Part shown: positions 11,927 to 22,344 of the stretch, piece after piece
Numbering within the stretch: the stretch's first letter is position 1
Layout: the number at the start of each line of letters is the position of its first letter
Assembly: GCF_027943255.1 (NCBI RefSeq)
Contig: NC_072897.1
Location: 63,822,406 to 63,886,405 of the forward strand
DNA length: 64,000 nucleotides
Origin: Anastrepha obliqua
Taxonomy: Eukaryota; Arthropoda; Insecta; Diptera; Tephritidae
Direction of reading: 5' to 3'
Notes under the pieces: model-generated
The model's database searches: none
Told to the model about the DNA's origin: nothing
What the model saw: the letters and a program-made list of their open reading frames with translations, nothing else
Program-made: the position numbers and the translations under genes

Positions 11927-12865
11927 AAGGGTGGTTAAGTTTTAAGTGCCGGTGTTGATTTTGAATAAAGTACAATTTTTTTAGGAAATTATTGTCATTT
12001 CTCTTTATTATGATAATATTGGTATGGCTGAATTACGTATGGAACAAAATATCGGCCAAATGGCCGCCACAGCCTCGGCGGCACACCTCCATCCGATGGT
12101 CCAAAATTTCGAGGACGCTGAGTCATAATTGAGGTTCTATGCCATTAATGTGCGGAATTATCTCATTCTTTAGCTCTTGAATTGTTGCTGGCTTATCGAC
12201 GTACTCCTTTTCTTTCAAATAACCCCAAAGAAAAGAGTCCAACGGTGTCAAATCACATGTTCTTGGCGGCCAATTGACATCGCCGTGACGTGAGACTATT
12301 CGGCCATCAAATTTTTCGCGGAAAAGAGCCATTGTTTCGTTAGCTGTGTGACCACAGCTTACTTGTTGAAACCACATATCGTCCACATCCATATCTTCCA
12401 ATTCGGGCCATAAAAAGTTCGTTATCATCTCACGATAGCGAACGCTATTCACAGTAACGGCCTGACCGGCCTCATTTTGGAAAAAGTACGGCCCTATGAT
12501 GCCGCCGGCCCATAAACCACACCAAACAATCACTATTTGTGGGCGCATTGGTTTTTCGGCAATCACTCTTGGATTATCATTCGCCCAAATGCGGCAATTC
12601 TGCTTATTGACGAATCCACTGAGGTGAAAATGTGCCTCATCACTGAAGATGATTTTCTTCACGGAGTGCGCGATATGCATTTTGATTTGAACGCCCGTTT
12701 TCATAATAAGCCTGAATAACTTTAACGAGTTGCTCGATTGTGCATCTTTCCATGGTTCAAATTAAATTAGTCTGAAATTGAAAAGTGTCAAATGAAATGC
12801 GAAAAAAAATGTAGGTTTAAGTGTGGTTCACACTCAACATCGGCCCTTGAAATTTAACCACCCTT
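11927..12865 (-). mobile_element. Rosa-like (DD41D Tc1/mariner) transposon, internally deleted
   Basis: Inverted ends start AAGGGTGGTTAA (left 11927; right ends 12865) and pair imperfectly over about 30 bp. TA duplications flank them (11925-11926 and 12866-12867). At 939 bp it is shorter than the roughly 1.3 kb usual for the group. The transposase at 12123-12760 lacks its middle. Confidence 0.8.
12123..12760 (-). pseudogene. DD41D (rosa-like) transposase, deleted in the N-terminal half
   Basis: The start MERCTIEQLVKVIQAYYENG (ATG about 12755) is joined within about 30 codons to the catalytic half: KKIIFSDEAHFHLSGFVNKQ, IWANDNP, WCGLWAGGIIGPYFF, WFQQV, NWPPRTCDLTPLD and FLWGYLKEK. The join is out of frame. 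The second catalytic aspartate, normally in FQQDGA, is replaced (FQQV, with one codon missing). The third is present in LTPLD about 41 residues on, which is the basis for the DD41D call. It cuts and pastes DNA in the nucleus when intact; this copy cannot. Related remnants are at 34960-35611 and 59396-60540. Confidence 0.8.
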
Positions 12866-12904
12866 TAGATTAAATTGCAACGTTATATAACAATTCATCG
12901 CTGA

Positions 12905-13252
12905 CTGACATCTAGAGCGTGCTTGAATAATGGAGGGAACATTTCTCGAACCTGTTAAAAAGTGAAGTGGAAACTGCGCACGTCACAGAGAATGTGAAGA
13001 TCCCGATATCCCAATCGTTCACGACGGAACTGTCGTTCTACTACTCGGCCATGATCAGGTGAGTATAGCGATAACTCGGCTAGAGAACAACAAAGTCGCG
13101 GGAGCCGACGAACTGCCGGCTGAGCTTTCAAACATGGCGGTGAGGAGCTGGAAGGGTCCATGCATGAGTTCCTATGTAAAATATGGACGAGAGTATGCAC
13201 TTTAAGTGTGCTTTGCCCAATCGTCATGAAGGGTGATACTGCAATCAGTGCG
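12905..13252 (+). pseudogene. RTE LINE fragment
   Basis: Homologous to 1608-1945 of this window at DNA level, reading the linker-RT N-terminus (NPD/DDG region, NNKVAGADELPAEL-like segment and CPIVMKGDTAISANY). It is broken by frameshifts and a deletion around 13195. It stops at the left edge of the DIRS element, in the middle of the NYRGISLLN motif, so the DIRS element may have inserted here. The right flank of DIRS does not continue the RTE sequence. Confidence 0.75.
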
Positions 13253-13404
13253 AATTATACTACGCTGTCTCGTCCTCGAGATCAATTATAACTTGGAGTA
13301 ACGCCAGTTGCCAGATCTAGTCACAACATTTCACAATAAAAAATAAAATTTTTACCAGGTGGTAACCCTTTACTTACGCTCCATTTTCCCGCTTTCCTCA
13401 TTAC
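13253..13404 (+). repeat. Left inverted terminal repeat of the DIRS element
   Basis: About 150 bp are the reverse complement of 20360-20505 and again of 20607-20752. The outermost part, with TACGCTGTCTCGTCCTCGAG at 13261-13280, is an exact inverted match of 20162-20205 over roughly 43 bp. Confidence 0.85.
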
Positions 13405-13501
13405 GTTTTGTTGTGCAGATCTAGTTGCACGTGTTTTTATTAAATAAAGGAAAACGCGTATTATAAAAGTTTTTTGCATAAAATACACGTTTTATAAAAT
13501 C

Positions 13502-14785
13502 TTGCATAGTTCCGAGATGGAGGATAAATCAATTTTGGATGATGCTTTACGCAGAATTGCAAATTTAGAGAGGGATGCTACACGGCAGAGTCGTAATAGA
13601 ACGCGTAATTCTAGGAAGAGCAAACGACGCGGTAGTTATTCAAGCAGCTGCAGCTCTTCTCATCGCCTATTTCGAAAGAGGCAACGTACCGGTTACGACT
13701 ACAGGCCTAGGCGAGATTCAACTTCTTCAAGTAGCTCGGGTACTGCCCATAATTCACGCTCGAGAAGTGGTGAATATTCTAAAAGAATAAGCTACGCGAA
13801 TGCAAGTCAGATATCTGGACGGAAAGATGGTGTGCGAGTCGCAAGACGAGAACCACATCAAGCAAGAGCAAAAGGATCACCTGGCGAGCGTGACCTGCGA
13901 GACACGACACAGGAGTCAGGCAACTCACCTGATATTCAAGATCGCTCTAATTTATTGCTATCTAGTAATAATTTTTCTGAAGCCACAAATGATCAAATAA
14001 GGTCGCCGGAATCAACAAATGGTCAAGAAATATTAGCAGATTCCTTGTTGGCATATATTGGTTCTGATATTATATCCCAAACCAAGGAGTTGAAAATCTT
14101 ACAGCCAATTGCTGAAAACTGGTTGGCTTTGACAAAATCTGGATTATCAGAGGAATCCAGAGAACAACTGCTGGAGAAATACCCGATACCTGAAAACTGT
14201 CCGGGGTTGGGCGGTCCAGCCTTAAGCCCAGAACTAAAATTGATGTTGGCGGCACATGCTTTGAAAAGAGATGGTTTTCAGTTAGACCTTCAGAATCAAC
14301 TTGGTGCGGCGTTAAGTGCATTAGGGCAAGCATTTTCAAAGACGTTAAGATTTAATCCAGACGAGGAAGTCAATAAAGCTGTTAATGCAGCTCTGGGCGA
14401 TGCAGGCAGAATATAGACTGATTTGCATTACAAACTATCTACAGCTAGGCGTTCATTTATATTACCGGGTTTGTCGTTGTTATCCAGGAATGTGGCAACA
14501 GAGGGCCCAGTCGACACGCTTCTGTTTGGTGAATCTTTCACTGAACGTGTAAAAACAGCTTCAACTTTAGAAAAAACAGGCATGGAAATGCATAAAAAAC
14601 CGTCAGTTACCTCAACGGTGGTTTCAAAACCAGTGTCCAGCTATAAGCAAAAGCAGTATTTAAACTCGAAACCCCCTGTCAGGAAGTACAATCAGAAATC
14701 GAGTTACCAGACAGAGGGCAAAGTTTCTCGGAGCAAATCAAGCCATCATCAGGACAGCAGGAAGCCCAGCAATCATCGGCTGTAG
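13502..14785 (+). pseudogene. DIRS gag-like protein with one in-frame stop
   Basis: A 304-codon frame is followed by TAG at 14414-14416 and then continues in the same frame to 14785, about 427 codons in all. The first 130 residues are Arg/Ser-rich (NRTRNSRKSKRRGS and similar), suggesting nucleic-acid binding. The middle is a helical DIRS-gag-like region with SPELKLMLAAHALKRDG and GAALSALGQAFS. The final 120 residues are Lys/Ser-rich. The text on both sides of the stop (ALGDAGRI and then TDLHYKLS) reads like one domain, so the stop is a recent single-base change. The first ATG at 13502 is followed by another at 13517; which is used is not clear. Confidence 0.7.
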
Positions 14786-14853
14786 ACAGGGTAATTGCAG
14801 GTCGCTTAAAAATATTTATGGCTCAATGACTGAAACTTACCTCAGATGAAACA

Positions 14854-15375
14854 GTGTTGCAAGCGATTTCAGGTTATAAAACTCCTTTTTGCTACCGAGT
14901 ATATCAAAGTCAGCCACCTAGCGAGCCTTGTTTAAATAATGCGATTTTGCCTGATTATGAGACTGAAATTAAACAACTGCGTGATAAAGGTGCAATTAGC
15001 GCTTGTAATCAAAGTGAGGGCCAATTTATATCTTCATATTTTTTGATTGACAAACCAAATGGTGGAAAGAGGTTTATTTTGAATTTGAAAAAACTTAATG
15101 ATTTCATGGTTGCTCCTCATTTTAAGCTCGAAGATTGGAAGACAGTAACTCAGATAGTTTCAAAAAATGCGTTTTTGGCCTCAGTTATCTTGAGGATGAA
15201 TATTTTTTGATACCGATTCACAGGAATCTCAAGAAATTTCTGAGATTTTCATTCAGAGAACAGTTGTATGAATTCAATAGCTTACCGTTTGGGTTATCGG
15301 TAGCTCCGTACATATTTACTAGAGTAATGAAATCAGTCATCAAAGAACTAAGATCGCGAGGGTGGCAATCGGTTA
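14854..15375 (+). pseudogene. DIRS reverse transcriptase, N-terminal half
   Basis: Encodes FISSYFLIDKPNGGKRFILN, LKLED, then after a frameshift near 15190 YFLIPIHRN, KKFLRFSFREQLYEFNSLPF, GLSVAPYIFTRVMK and IKELRSRGW. These are RT motifs 1-4 as in DIRS/BEL-type polymerases. The reading stops where Tigger is inserted, at the TA of 15374-15375. It resumes at 17863, directly with the catalytic box. The region copies element RNA into DNA when intact. Confidence 0.8.
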
Positions 15376-17860
15376 CACCTAATTCTCTTTTTACACGATA
15401 GATACGTTCCCAAAGAATTCGTGTAAAAAAAAATTCGTGTAAAAAGGGAATTAGGTGAAAACAATACTAAAAAATTCTTTTTAGAGTTCACTAAAGAATT
15501 TATTTCGTGTTTACACATTTTAATTCTTTAAATATATTATAAGAAATAAATTATACTTTGAGAAAAAGAAAATAATATCTGAAATTCATTAATATAAAAC
15601 AAGTAAAAATAATATAAACATAAAAAACTTGTATGCATTGTCACTTTCTGACAATAAACGCATACGTTTGCGTAAGACTAGAATATCACTGCCATCACTA
15701 GAATTATTTTGTTCATCATCTTGTGAAATTGTTTCTGGATTATCATCTCTAGGCTCCTGTGTTGATAATTCAGTAGTTTTTAGAAGGAAATCAGTCATTA
15801 AAGATTGTGTTTGATTTCGTGATAAACCTTTATAAAGTTCCCTGTAAGATGCCATTAATGATTTCAGTTCACGTTGAAATTTTGCAGCTCGTTCCTCATC
15901 AGGATCATGTTGTTGAAAATGATTACCTAATTTTCTGGCAAGATCAAGACCTTCTTTAATTAGAGTTGCATTTAAAATGGGAGGATCTTCTTCGTCATTA
16001 TCGCTATGTTCTCTGTCTTGATGAGTCTCAAGGGTGAGGTCTATAATTTCATTTTCGCTCAAGCTTTTATCAGCTAATAATTCCTCTATATCGGTAAATG
16101 ATAGATCATCGAATCCATCTCCACCAATTGTATGTGCCAGCGTTGTGATGTCAGTAAAAACAGCGTTATTATGGATGACAGGATCAGGATCTTTGCTTTT
16201 GACACATTCCGGCCAAATATTTTTCCAACATGAGTTCAAGGTTAATGGCTTTAAGTCAGCTAACGCTAACCCAACTTGATTAATGCAGTCCATAATAGAA
16301 AATTTTTTCCACATATCAATGACTGTTAAATCCTCATTATGGTCTAGTTTGTCTACCACGTATTGGAATGAACGTTTTATGTAGTACTTTTTAAAAGTAG
16401 CAATGATCCCTTGGTCTAGCGGTTGTATTAAGGATGTAGTGTTAGGCGGAAGATAGCAAAATTGCACATTTGGGTGCTCCAAGAGCGGATGGCAAGGTGC
16501 ATTGTCTAGAATTAAAAGAACTTTAAATTCTAGACATTTTGCATTCATGTAGCGTCTAACTTCTGAAATGAAGTATTTCTGGAACCATTCTGTAAAGATT
16601 GCACTGGTCATCCATGCCTTTTTGTTTGCTGTCCAGTGAATTTGCAGTTTATTGAAATCTACACTTTTCATAGAGCGTGGTCTTAAAGCACGATTTACTA
16701 GCAGTGGTTTTAACATACGTTCTCCTGAAGCATTGGAACAAAACAACAATGTTACACGGTCCTTTGCTACTTTTAAACCACTGGCAGTTTTCTGCGATTT
16801 TGCAACATAAGTTCCGCTCGGCATTTTTTTCCAAAAGAGGCCACTTTCATCTACATTCCAAACTTGATCTGGGGTGTATCCTCCATCTTCAATAATTTTT
16901 CTAAGTTTTTCAGGAAATTTTTTGGCAGCCAATTCATCTGCAGACGCAGTTTCTCCCTTAATTTTTACATTATGGAGAGCATGTCGTTTAAGAAAACCTG
17001 TCATCCAACCTGTACTTGCAGAAAATTCGGGTTGTTTTGACTGAGATGAAGTGCCTGGCTCAACTTCTTTAATACGTTTATAAATTCTTAATGCAGTTTG
17101 CATGATAGCAATTCCATCTACTGGTATTCTTTTTTGTGATTTATCTTCAATCCACATTACCAAAGCTTTTTCCATCTTCTCTTTGACAACATCTCTTATG
17201 TATGACGATGATTTAGCACTTATTTTCGTTCCAGAACATACCGATTTTCTAATCGCAGTTTCATTTTTCTTGATCGTTCTTATGGTAGCTTCATGAATAC
17301 CAAAATGCTTTCCTACAGCCGTTGCTCCTTGTCCTGTTGTAAGTTGATCTAAAATTTTAATTTTAGTATCTAAACTGATCGCCTTCCTCTTGGCTTTTAT
17401 TACAGGTGAATTATGTGACATTGTGTTAAGGCTACCAAAATATTTTTCATATTAATAATGCAAAGATTTGAAAATTATTTAAAGCTTACCTGTTAACTAA
17501 ATTGCGTAAAAAGTACATTACGTCTTTACTCTATGCATAATTCGGGGAATCCCACTCATATACACATATTTTTATAGCAACAGCTGTACACGATAACAGC
17601 CCAAAGCCGCTCATCCTGTATAGATGCGATTACATGCTGATATTCTAAGATCCTAAACAAATAACCTAAACCGATATGTTAAAACAAAAATCCCAAACAA
17701 TGAATCCGATTTGCTCTATGAGATTCAAGAAAAATTCATAAAATATTGAAAATCGTGTTAAAACAAAACAATTCGTGTAAAAAAAAATTTTTTTTCTCTT
17801 TTTAACTCGTGTTAAATCAAATTCGTGTAAAAAAAATTCGTGTAAAAAGAGAATTAGGTG
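15376..17860 (-). mobile_element. Tigger-like (pogo superfamily) DNA transposon, apparently complete
   Basis: The ends are inverted copies starting CACCTAATTCTCTTTTTACA (left from 15376, right ends 17860), flanked by TA (15374-15375 and 17861-17862). The left end also contains a second, inverted copy of the terminal motif at about 15436-15459, so it can fold back on itself. The single transposase gene is open along 610 codons. Removing the element rejoins the DIRS RT in frame, which confirms both boundaries. Confidence 0.9.
15589..17421 (-). CDS. Tigger-like transposase, uninterrupted
   Basis: 610 residues. Residues about 10-60 form a CENP-B/psq-type helix-turn-helix (KRKAISLDTKIKILDQL, GKHFGIHEATIRTIKKNE). 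Residues about 75-165 are the second, CENP-B-type DNA-binding domain. The DDE catalytic core follows with VWNVDESGLFWKKM (about 190), LLILDNAPCHP (about 305) and SLIQPLDQG (about 335). There are 29 residues between the last two aspartates by my count. The C-terminus is acidic (SDNDEEDPP region) and then variable. Length fits Tigger/jerky transposases, usually 500-650. All catalytic acids are present and I see no stop or frameshift, unlike its neighbours. The ATG at 17419-17421 starts directly before the DNA-binding domain. It acts in the nucleus, binding its own TIRs and inserting at TA. Confidence 0.9.
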   Translation of the reverse strand: MSHNSPVIKAKRKAISLDTKIKILDQLTTGQGATAVGKHFGIHEATIRTIKKNETAIRKSVCSGTKISAKSSSYIRDVVKEKMEKALVMWIEDKSQKRIPVDGIAIMQTALRIYKRIKEVEPGTSSQSKQPEFSASTGWMTGFLKRHALHNVKIKGETASADELAAKKFPEKLRKIIEDGGYTPDQVWNVDESGLFWKKMPSGTYVAKSQKTASGLKVAKDRVTLLFCSNASGERMLKPLLVNRALRPRSMKSVDFNKLQIHWTANKKAWMTSAIFTEWFQKYFISEVRRYMNAKCLEFKVLLILDNAPCHPLLEHPNVQFCYLPPNTTSLIQPLDQGIIATFKKYYIKRSFQYVVDKLDHNEDLTVIDMWKKFSIMDCINQVGLALADLKPLTLNSCWKNIWPECVKSKDPDPVIHNNAVFTDITTLAHTIGGDGFDDLSFTDIEELLADKSLSENEIIDLTLETHQDREHSDNDEEDPPILNATLIKEGLDLARKLGNHFQQHDPDEERAAKFQRELKSLMASYRELYKGLSRNQTQSLMTDFLLKTTELSTQEPRDDNPETISQDDEQNNSSDGSDILVLRKRMRLLSESDNAYKFFMFILFLLVLY

Positions 17861-17862
17861 TA

Positions 17863-19175
17863 TATATCTTAATGATATAATATACTATTGATGGGAGACT
17901 CGGTTTCAATTTGCAAAGGTAACATTGCGGAGACTACGCCTCTTTTGCAAAGTTGGGTTTTAATATTAACGTGAAAAAATCTTAGTTAGAGCCTTTTTAG
18001 GATTTATAATTGATACGCAATGTTTTTGTATGAGGCTTCCGGAGGAAAAGCGGGACAAAATTAAATCATCAGCAAAAAGCTTGAAAACAAAACCTGTGGT
18101 AAAGATTGCAGTTTTAGCGCAATTCATAGGGTATCTTGTGGCAGCTTGCCCCGCTGTGCAATATGGTATGGTTTACACGAAGCAGTTAGAGAGGCAAAAG
18201 GTTTTAGCTCTTAAAAAGCATAACGCAAACTATCAGCAGAAGGTTCATATTGATGTGTGCATTCATGAAGATCTTGATTGGTGGATTAATAATATCGATC
18301 GAGCAAATAATCCTATAAGAGAGGGAAAGTATGTTTTAGAAATTTTTTCTGATGCTTCGCTTTCTGGCTGGGGAATTTCATGTGGGGGTAATTATTCCCA
18401 TGGCTGGTGGAGTGTTGAAGAGAAGCAAGATCATATCAACCTGCTTGAACTCAAAGCTGCCTTTTATGCGTTAAAATGTTTTGCATTCGCGTTAAAATCT
18501 GCAGAAATTTTGCTTAGAATAGACAACTCTACATCGATTAGCTATATTAACAAAATGGGTAGCATTCGGTACCAAAAACTAACAAAGCTTAGTAGAGAAA
18601 TCTGGCAGTGGTGTCAAGATCGGAATTTATGGGTTCGGGCTACATATATTAAATCATCAAGAAATGTTCAAGCTGATAGGGAGTCGCGTATAATATCAGA
18701 AGAAACAGAATGGGAACTGGCAGACTATGCTTTCAATGAAATTGTTTTGTGTTTTGGTAAACCTCATATTGATTTGTTTGCCACAAACATTAACAAAAAG
18801 TGTCAAATTTTTTATTCTTGGTTTCCGGACCCAGAGGCATCAGCTGTAGATGCATTTACAGTAGATTGGTCCTGTCTGAAGTTCTATGCTTTTCCTCTCT
18901 TTGCACTTATACTAAAAGTAATCAGGAAAATAATCAATGATCAAGCCGAAGGGGTTTTAGTTGTGCCAAATTGGCCATCTCGGCATTGGTTTCCACTGTT
19001 TAACGAATTGCTTATAAGTCAACCAATATACTTAAATCGGGATATTCTTCTTCTGCACTCTCCTTTCAGAGAATTTCACCCAGCATGGAAATCACTTACC
19101 TTGATTGCAGGCAAATTATCAGGGAAGCATTTATTAAGAAAAGAGCACCGAATGAATCGTTGCAATTCATTTTAG
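17863..19175 (+). pseudogene. DIRS reverse transcriptase C-terminal half and RNase H
   Basis: It resumes at 17863 with IYLNDII, where the catalytic YxDD box reads YLND (17865-17876), so the first aspartate is lost. A TGA follows at about 17893. From 18030 the frame is open for 381 codons. It carries the RT thumb (KPVVKIAVLAQFIGYLVAAC), then DIRS-type RNase H with EIFSDASLSGWGI (about 18340-18378), HINLLELKAAFYAL (about 18436-18477), LRIDNSTSISYI and NVQADRESR (about 18664-18690). A DLFATNINKKCQIFYSW segment follows, typical of the region before the recombinase. The end overlaps the recombinase frame by about 90 bp. Confidence 0.8.
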
Positions 19176-20095
19176 CATCGTTATCCGAAAATACACTAAA
19201 GCAGTACAACAAGCCGATTATTTCTTGGTACTCCTTTTGTAAGACAAGGCACATCTCACCCTTTGAACCTACGGTGGCGGCATTATTAGAGTTTTTATTA
19301 CCATTGGCATCGGGAAAAAGTCAGTATGGGACTCTTAACACCTATAGGTCGGCGATATCGTTATTGTCAACGTGGGATATTGGGAGAGATCCAACCATCA
19401 GAAGATTTTGCAGGGGAGTGTCCGTAATAAAACCACAACGCCCCAAATACGATCAGACATGGGATCCAAGTATAGTTTTAGGATTTTACTCAAGTCGGGA
19501 AGAGAGCAGTGAATTTAAATTGGATAACTTGTCTAAAAACTCGCGTTGCTCTTATTGTTGGTGACTGCCCAAAGAGTTCAGACCTTGTCGAAAATAAAAA
19601 CGGCTAATATATATTAACTTTCCGAGATAATTTAGCAGTTATAAAGATACCTGATAGAATTAAAACTACGGCGGTGGGTAACACACAACCTAATTTAGTA
19701 ATTCCGGCGTTTATTGGAAATAACAAAATATGCCCAGTTAAAACTCTTCAAGTTTACTTTAATGAGACAAGAGAGTTGAGAAGTCACACAAACGAAAGTC
19801 TTTTTATAACATTTAAGAAGCCTTACAGGGTAGCTACGTCCCAAACTATTAGTAGGTGGGTGAAGCAAGCAATGATGGAGAGTGGTCTTGATATAAAGCA
19901 GTTTTCAGCGCACAGCACGCGCCATGCATCAACATCGGCGTCGTTAAGGAAGGGCATCGATGTGGAAACTATTCACAAAACGGCAGGATGAGCAAAGAAG
20001 TCGGAAACATTCGCCCGATTTTATAATCGACCAATAACTAATGAAACAGGTTTTGCAAAGTCTGTTATTAGAATTGAGACTAATAAAAATACTTA
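19085..20095 (+). pseudogene. DIRS tyrosine recombinase
   Basis: An N-terminal core-binding domain (about 19150-19440, with SENTLKQYNKPIISWYSFC) is followed by the catalytic domain. VTAQRVQTLSKIK (about 19561-19600) holds the first Arg. HSTRHASTSASLRKG (about 19909-19950) holds the HxxR pair. HKTAG, where the next Trp codon reads TGA (19989-19991), precedes FARFYNRP (about 20008-20032), which holds the nucleophilic Tyr. There is a frameshift near 19545 and another before 19674. When intact the enzyme integrates a circular cDNA without target duplication, replacing the integrase of LTR elements. Confidence 0.85.
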
Positions 20096-20161
20096 AATAA
20101 GAAGTAGGTCTTTTAAAGATCTTAAAGCGAAAGACAAATCTCATGTTTTTGTAAATAACTA

Positions 20162-20800
20162 CAAGTTATAATTGATCTCGAGGACGAGACAGCGTAGTAT
20201 AATTATACGATCAAACGAACTTACCTGAGTGAAGTTCGATCGTAATTATGCTAGCTGTCTCGTCCGAAGAGATCAAACCCACCCACCACAGGAAGGGCAA
20301 GATGAAGAAGTATTCCTTTTTTCATTATGGCCCCGGTTCGATTTGTCGAAAATTGTAAAATTAATGAGGAAAGCGGGAAAATGGAGCGTAAGTAAAGGAT
20401 TACCACCTGGTAAAAATTTTATTTTTTATTGTGAAATGTTGTGACTAGATCTGGCAACTGGCGTTACTACAAGTTATAATTGATCTCGAGGACGAGACAG
20501 CTAGCATAATTACGACCAATCAAACCCACCCACCACAGGAAGGGTAAGATGAAGAAGTATTCCTTTTTTCATTATGGCCCCGGTTCGATTTGTCGAAAAT
20601 TGTAAAATTAATGAGGAAAGCGGGAAAATGGAGCGTAAGTAAAGGGTTACCACCTGGTAAAAATTTTATTTTTTATTGTGAAATGTTGTGACTAGATCTG
20701 GCAACTGGCGTTACTACAAGTTATAATTGATCTCGAGGACGAGACAGCTAGCATAATTACGATCGAACTTCACTCAGGTAAGTTCGTTTGATCGTGTAAT
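20162..20800 (+). repeat. Right-end repeat complex of DIRS: two 247-bp tandem units within an inverted pair
   Basis: Two direct copies of about 247 bp (20273-20519 and 20520-20766) each contain the reverse complement of the left terminal repeat. They are bracketed by an inverted pair of about 60 bp (20206-20267 and 20732-20795; arm word AACTTACCTGAGTGAAGTTC). A further short copy of the terminal sequence lies at 20162-20205. Such repeats provide the template jumps and circle junctions of DIRS replication; the tandem doubling is extra. Confidence 0.85.
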
Positions 20801-20803
20801 TAT

Positions 20804-21080
20804 ATGGTGGGAAAACCACAAATATATTAGCTTATTACATTATTATTAATTATTCTTTCATTTATTCATATATGTACTTTTATTTACTCTTAATACTGTG
20901 AAATGCAACCATGTGTACCTCTCATTTGCTTCTAACATCTTTTTCTTTTGATCTGTGCTGTTGAGCTAATAAACGAAATAATTTTCGCTCTCGTTCTTTT
21001 TGTATCGATCCGACCATATATCGTTTTCATTTCACAAAGCAAACACAATTTGGTAAATTTGCGAATTACATATTTAATCA
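20804..21080 (+). other. Possible LTR/leader of the downstream gag fragment
   Basis: An AT-rich stretch immediately right of the DIRS end and before the first gag codons. It contains a polyadenylation-like AATAAA-type word (TAATAAACG at 20968) followed by a short T-rich run. This fits an R/U5-like LTR portion, but no second LTR is in the window and the primer site could not be identified. Confidence 0.3.
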
Positions 21081-21240
21081 AATGTCTTTAGACGATACAC
21101 TAGCACCGCCAACTGGATCTTCATGAGAATAAATAATTCCGCATTCCACGCATTCCATGCAAAATTTTACATTGTCGCTGCTAGCATACCACAGCTTGAA
21201 TTAACGGAACTACGCCCTATTATTGATGCGGCACCAAGTA

Positions 21241-21933
21241 CTGTAAGGTCTCTTTTTATGCGGACTATTTTTTTGCGATTTTTTAGTTGCGCGATTTGTA
21301 TTTCATGCGAAAATTTCTTGGGTAAACATACATATAAGCTTGTTTACGAAGTCCGCGTGTAGACAGTTCCAGACAGTTTCCAAAAATCGTGCTCAAAGCT
21401 CACACCATTTGTTCCACTGACATATAACGTTTATGGATGTAAAGGAAAGTTAGATCTCCAAAGTGTGGATTCTCCGAGATTCAAGAAGGTCTTCACCTTA
21501 GCAGTAAATAAGAAAATTATATTGTTATTAATTACCCCAATTCTGAACGACCCTTTAAATTTGACCGTAAGCTACAGAGCTTCATGTCTGAATATCGTGA
21601 GCTACATAAAAAATATATTTATAAGTAGAATCATCATCGCAAAATTTAACTACGGATTACAGTGTCAGAAGAGCTACACAGAACGAGAATAAAGTTTATG
21701 AAAATCCATCGCCTTTACCGCAAATATCTATTGGAGAGACAGTCTCTTCTGATGATAAAGGTGATTTGGAACCACTTCTCAAACGGTGCAAACCATTATC
21801 AGATAGCGAAAATTATTAAAAATTTAAAGTTATATTACTTTTCAATAAAATAAAAAGAATTAAGTTTGAATACAAGTTCATTTTAAGCTCTTACATGAAT
21901 TTCTTTCAGACCGCATAAAACGAGACCTTACAG
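21241..21933. mobile_element. Pogo-type non-autonomous element (deletion derivative)
   Basis: Inverted ends read CTGTAAGGTCTCTTTTTATG at left (21241) and the same with one change at right (ending 21933). They are flanked by TA (21239-21240, 21934-21935). Removing the element rejoins the gag codons for Ser-Thr-Gly. Inside is only a short possible C-terminal tail (GETVSSDDKGDLEPLLKRC, about 21740-21800). The superfamily is inferred from the TA duplication and TIR wording. Confidence 0.7.
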
Positions 21934-22191
21934 TACTGGAAATTATCTGTACATAAGCACAAAGTTGACAGAGTATCTCACTCAAAGCCATTAATGCCGG
22001 TTACAACGCGTGCTTCGCGAAATGCCATTAGACCAACTGACCTCTTCAATGAAATGAAGCGTGCAGTCGGCTCCGCTTTAAGTGAGAGCATTCTGCTCGA
22101 TTTGTGGGTGAACTGCTTGCCTGCATATGCGCAAGCAGCCATTATAGCATTTATTACCGAAAAATTAAAGATTACCGACACCATTGTTGAG

Positions 22192-22344
22192 TAGACCGGA
22201 GTGAAATACGTAAATTTTTTCAAATCATATCATAATAGCAGGGAAAAGTTGCTACATATCAATACAAATTCAGGAAAAAAAAGAAATTTCAAATCGGTTA
22301 ATATCTTCCGTTCGCGCATTGCATTTAAAATTTACAAATTTTAT
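22192..22344 (+). repeat. Left TIR of the 22192-25686 element
   Basis: Inverted match of 25535-25686 with four or five differences by my comparison. The inner border is at AAATTTACAAATTTTAT. Confidence 0.9.

Larger units (their letters stand above)
13253..20800 (+). mobile_element. DIRS-like tyrosine-recombinase retrotransposon, interrupted by Tigger
   Basis: Gene order is gag-like (13502-14785), RT (14854-15375 and 17863 onward), RNase H (about 18330-18700) and tyrosine recombinase (19085-20095). Inverted repeats occur at the ends (13253-13404 against 20360-20505 and 20607-20752). This is the DIRS plan: no integrase, no protease, and circular-intermediate repeats instead of LTRs. The 2485-bp Tigger at 15376-17860 sits inside RT. 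Several stops and frameshifts show it is inactive. No target duplication is expected for a recombinase-integrated element, and none is seen. Confidence 0.85.

Noticed and set aside
20273..20766. CRISPR-like or satellite array
   Set aside because: Only two 247-bp units and no spacers; explained as terminal repeats of the DIRS element.
13253..20800. DIRS element as an LTR retrotransposon
   Set aside because: No integrase, no direct LTRs; inverted repeats and an HxxR...Y recombinase fit DIRS instead.
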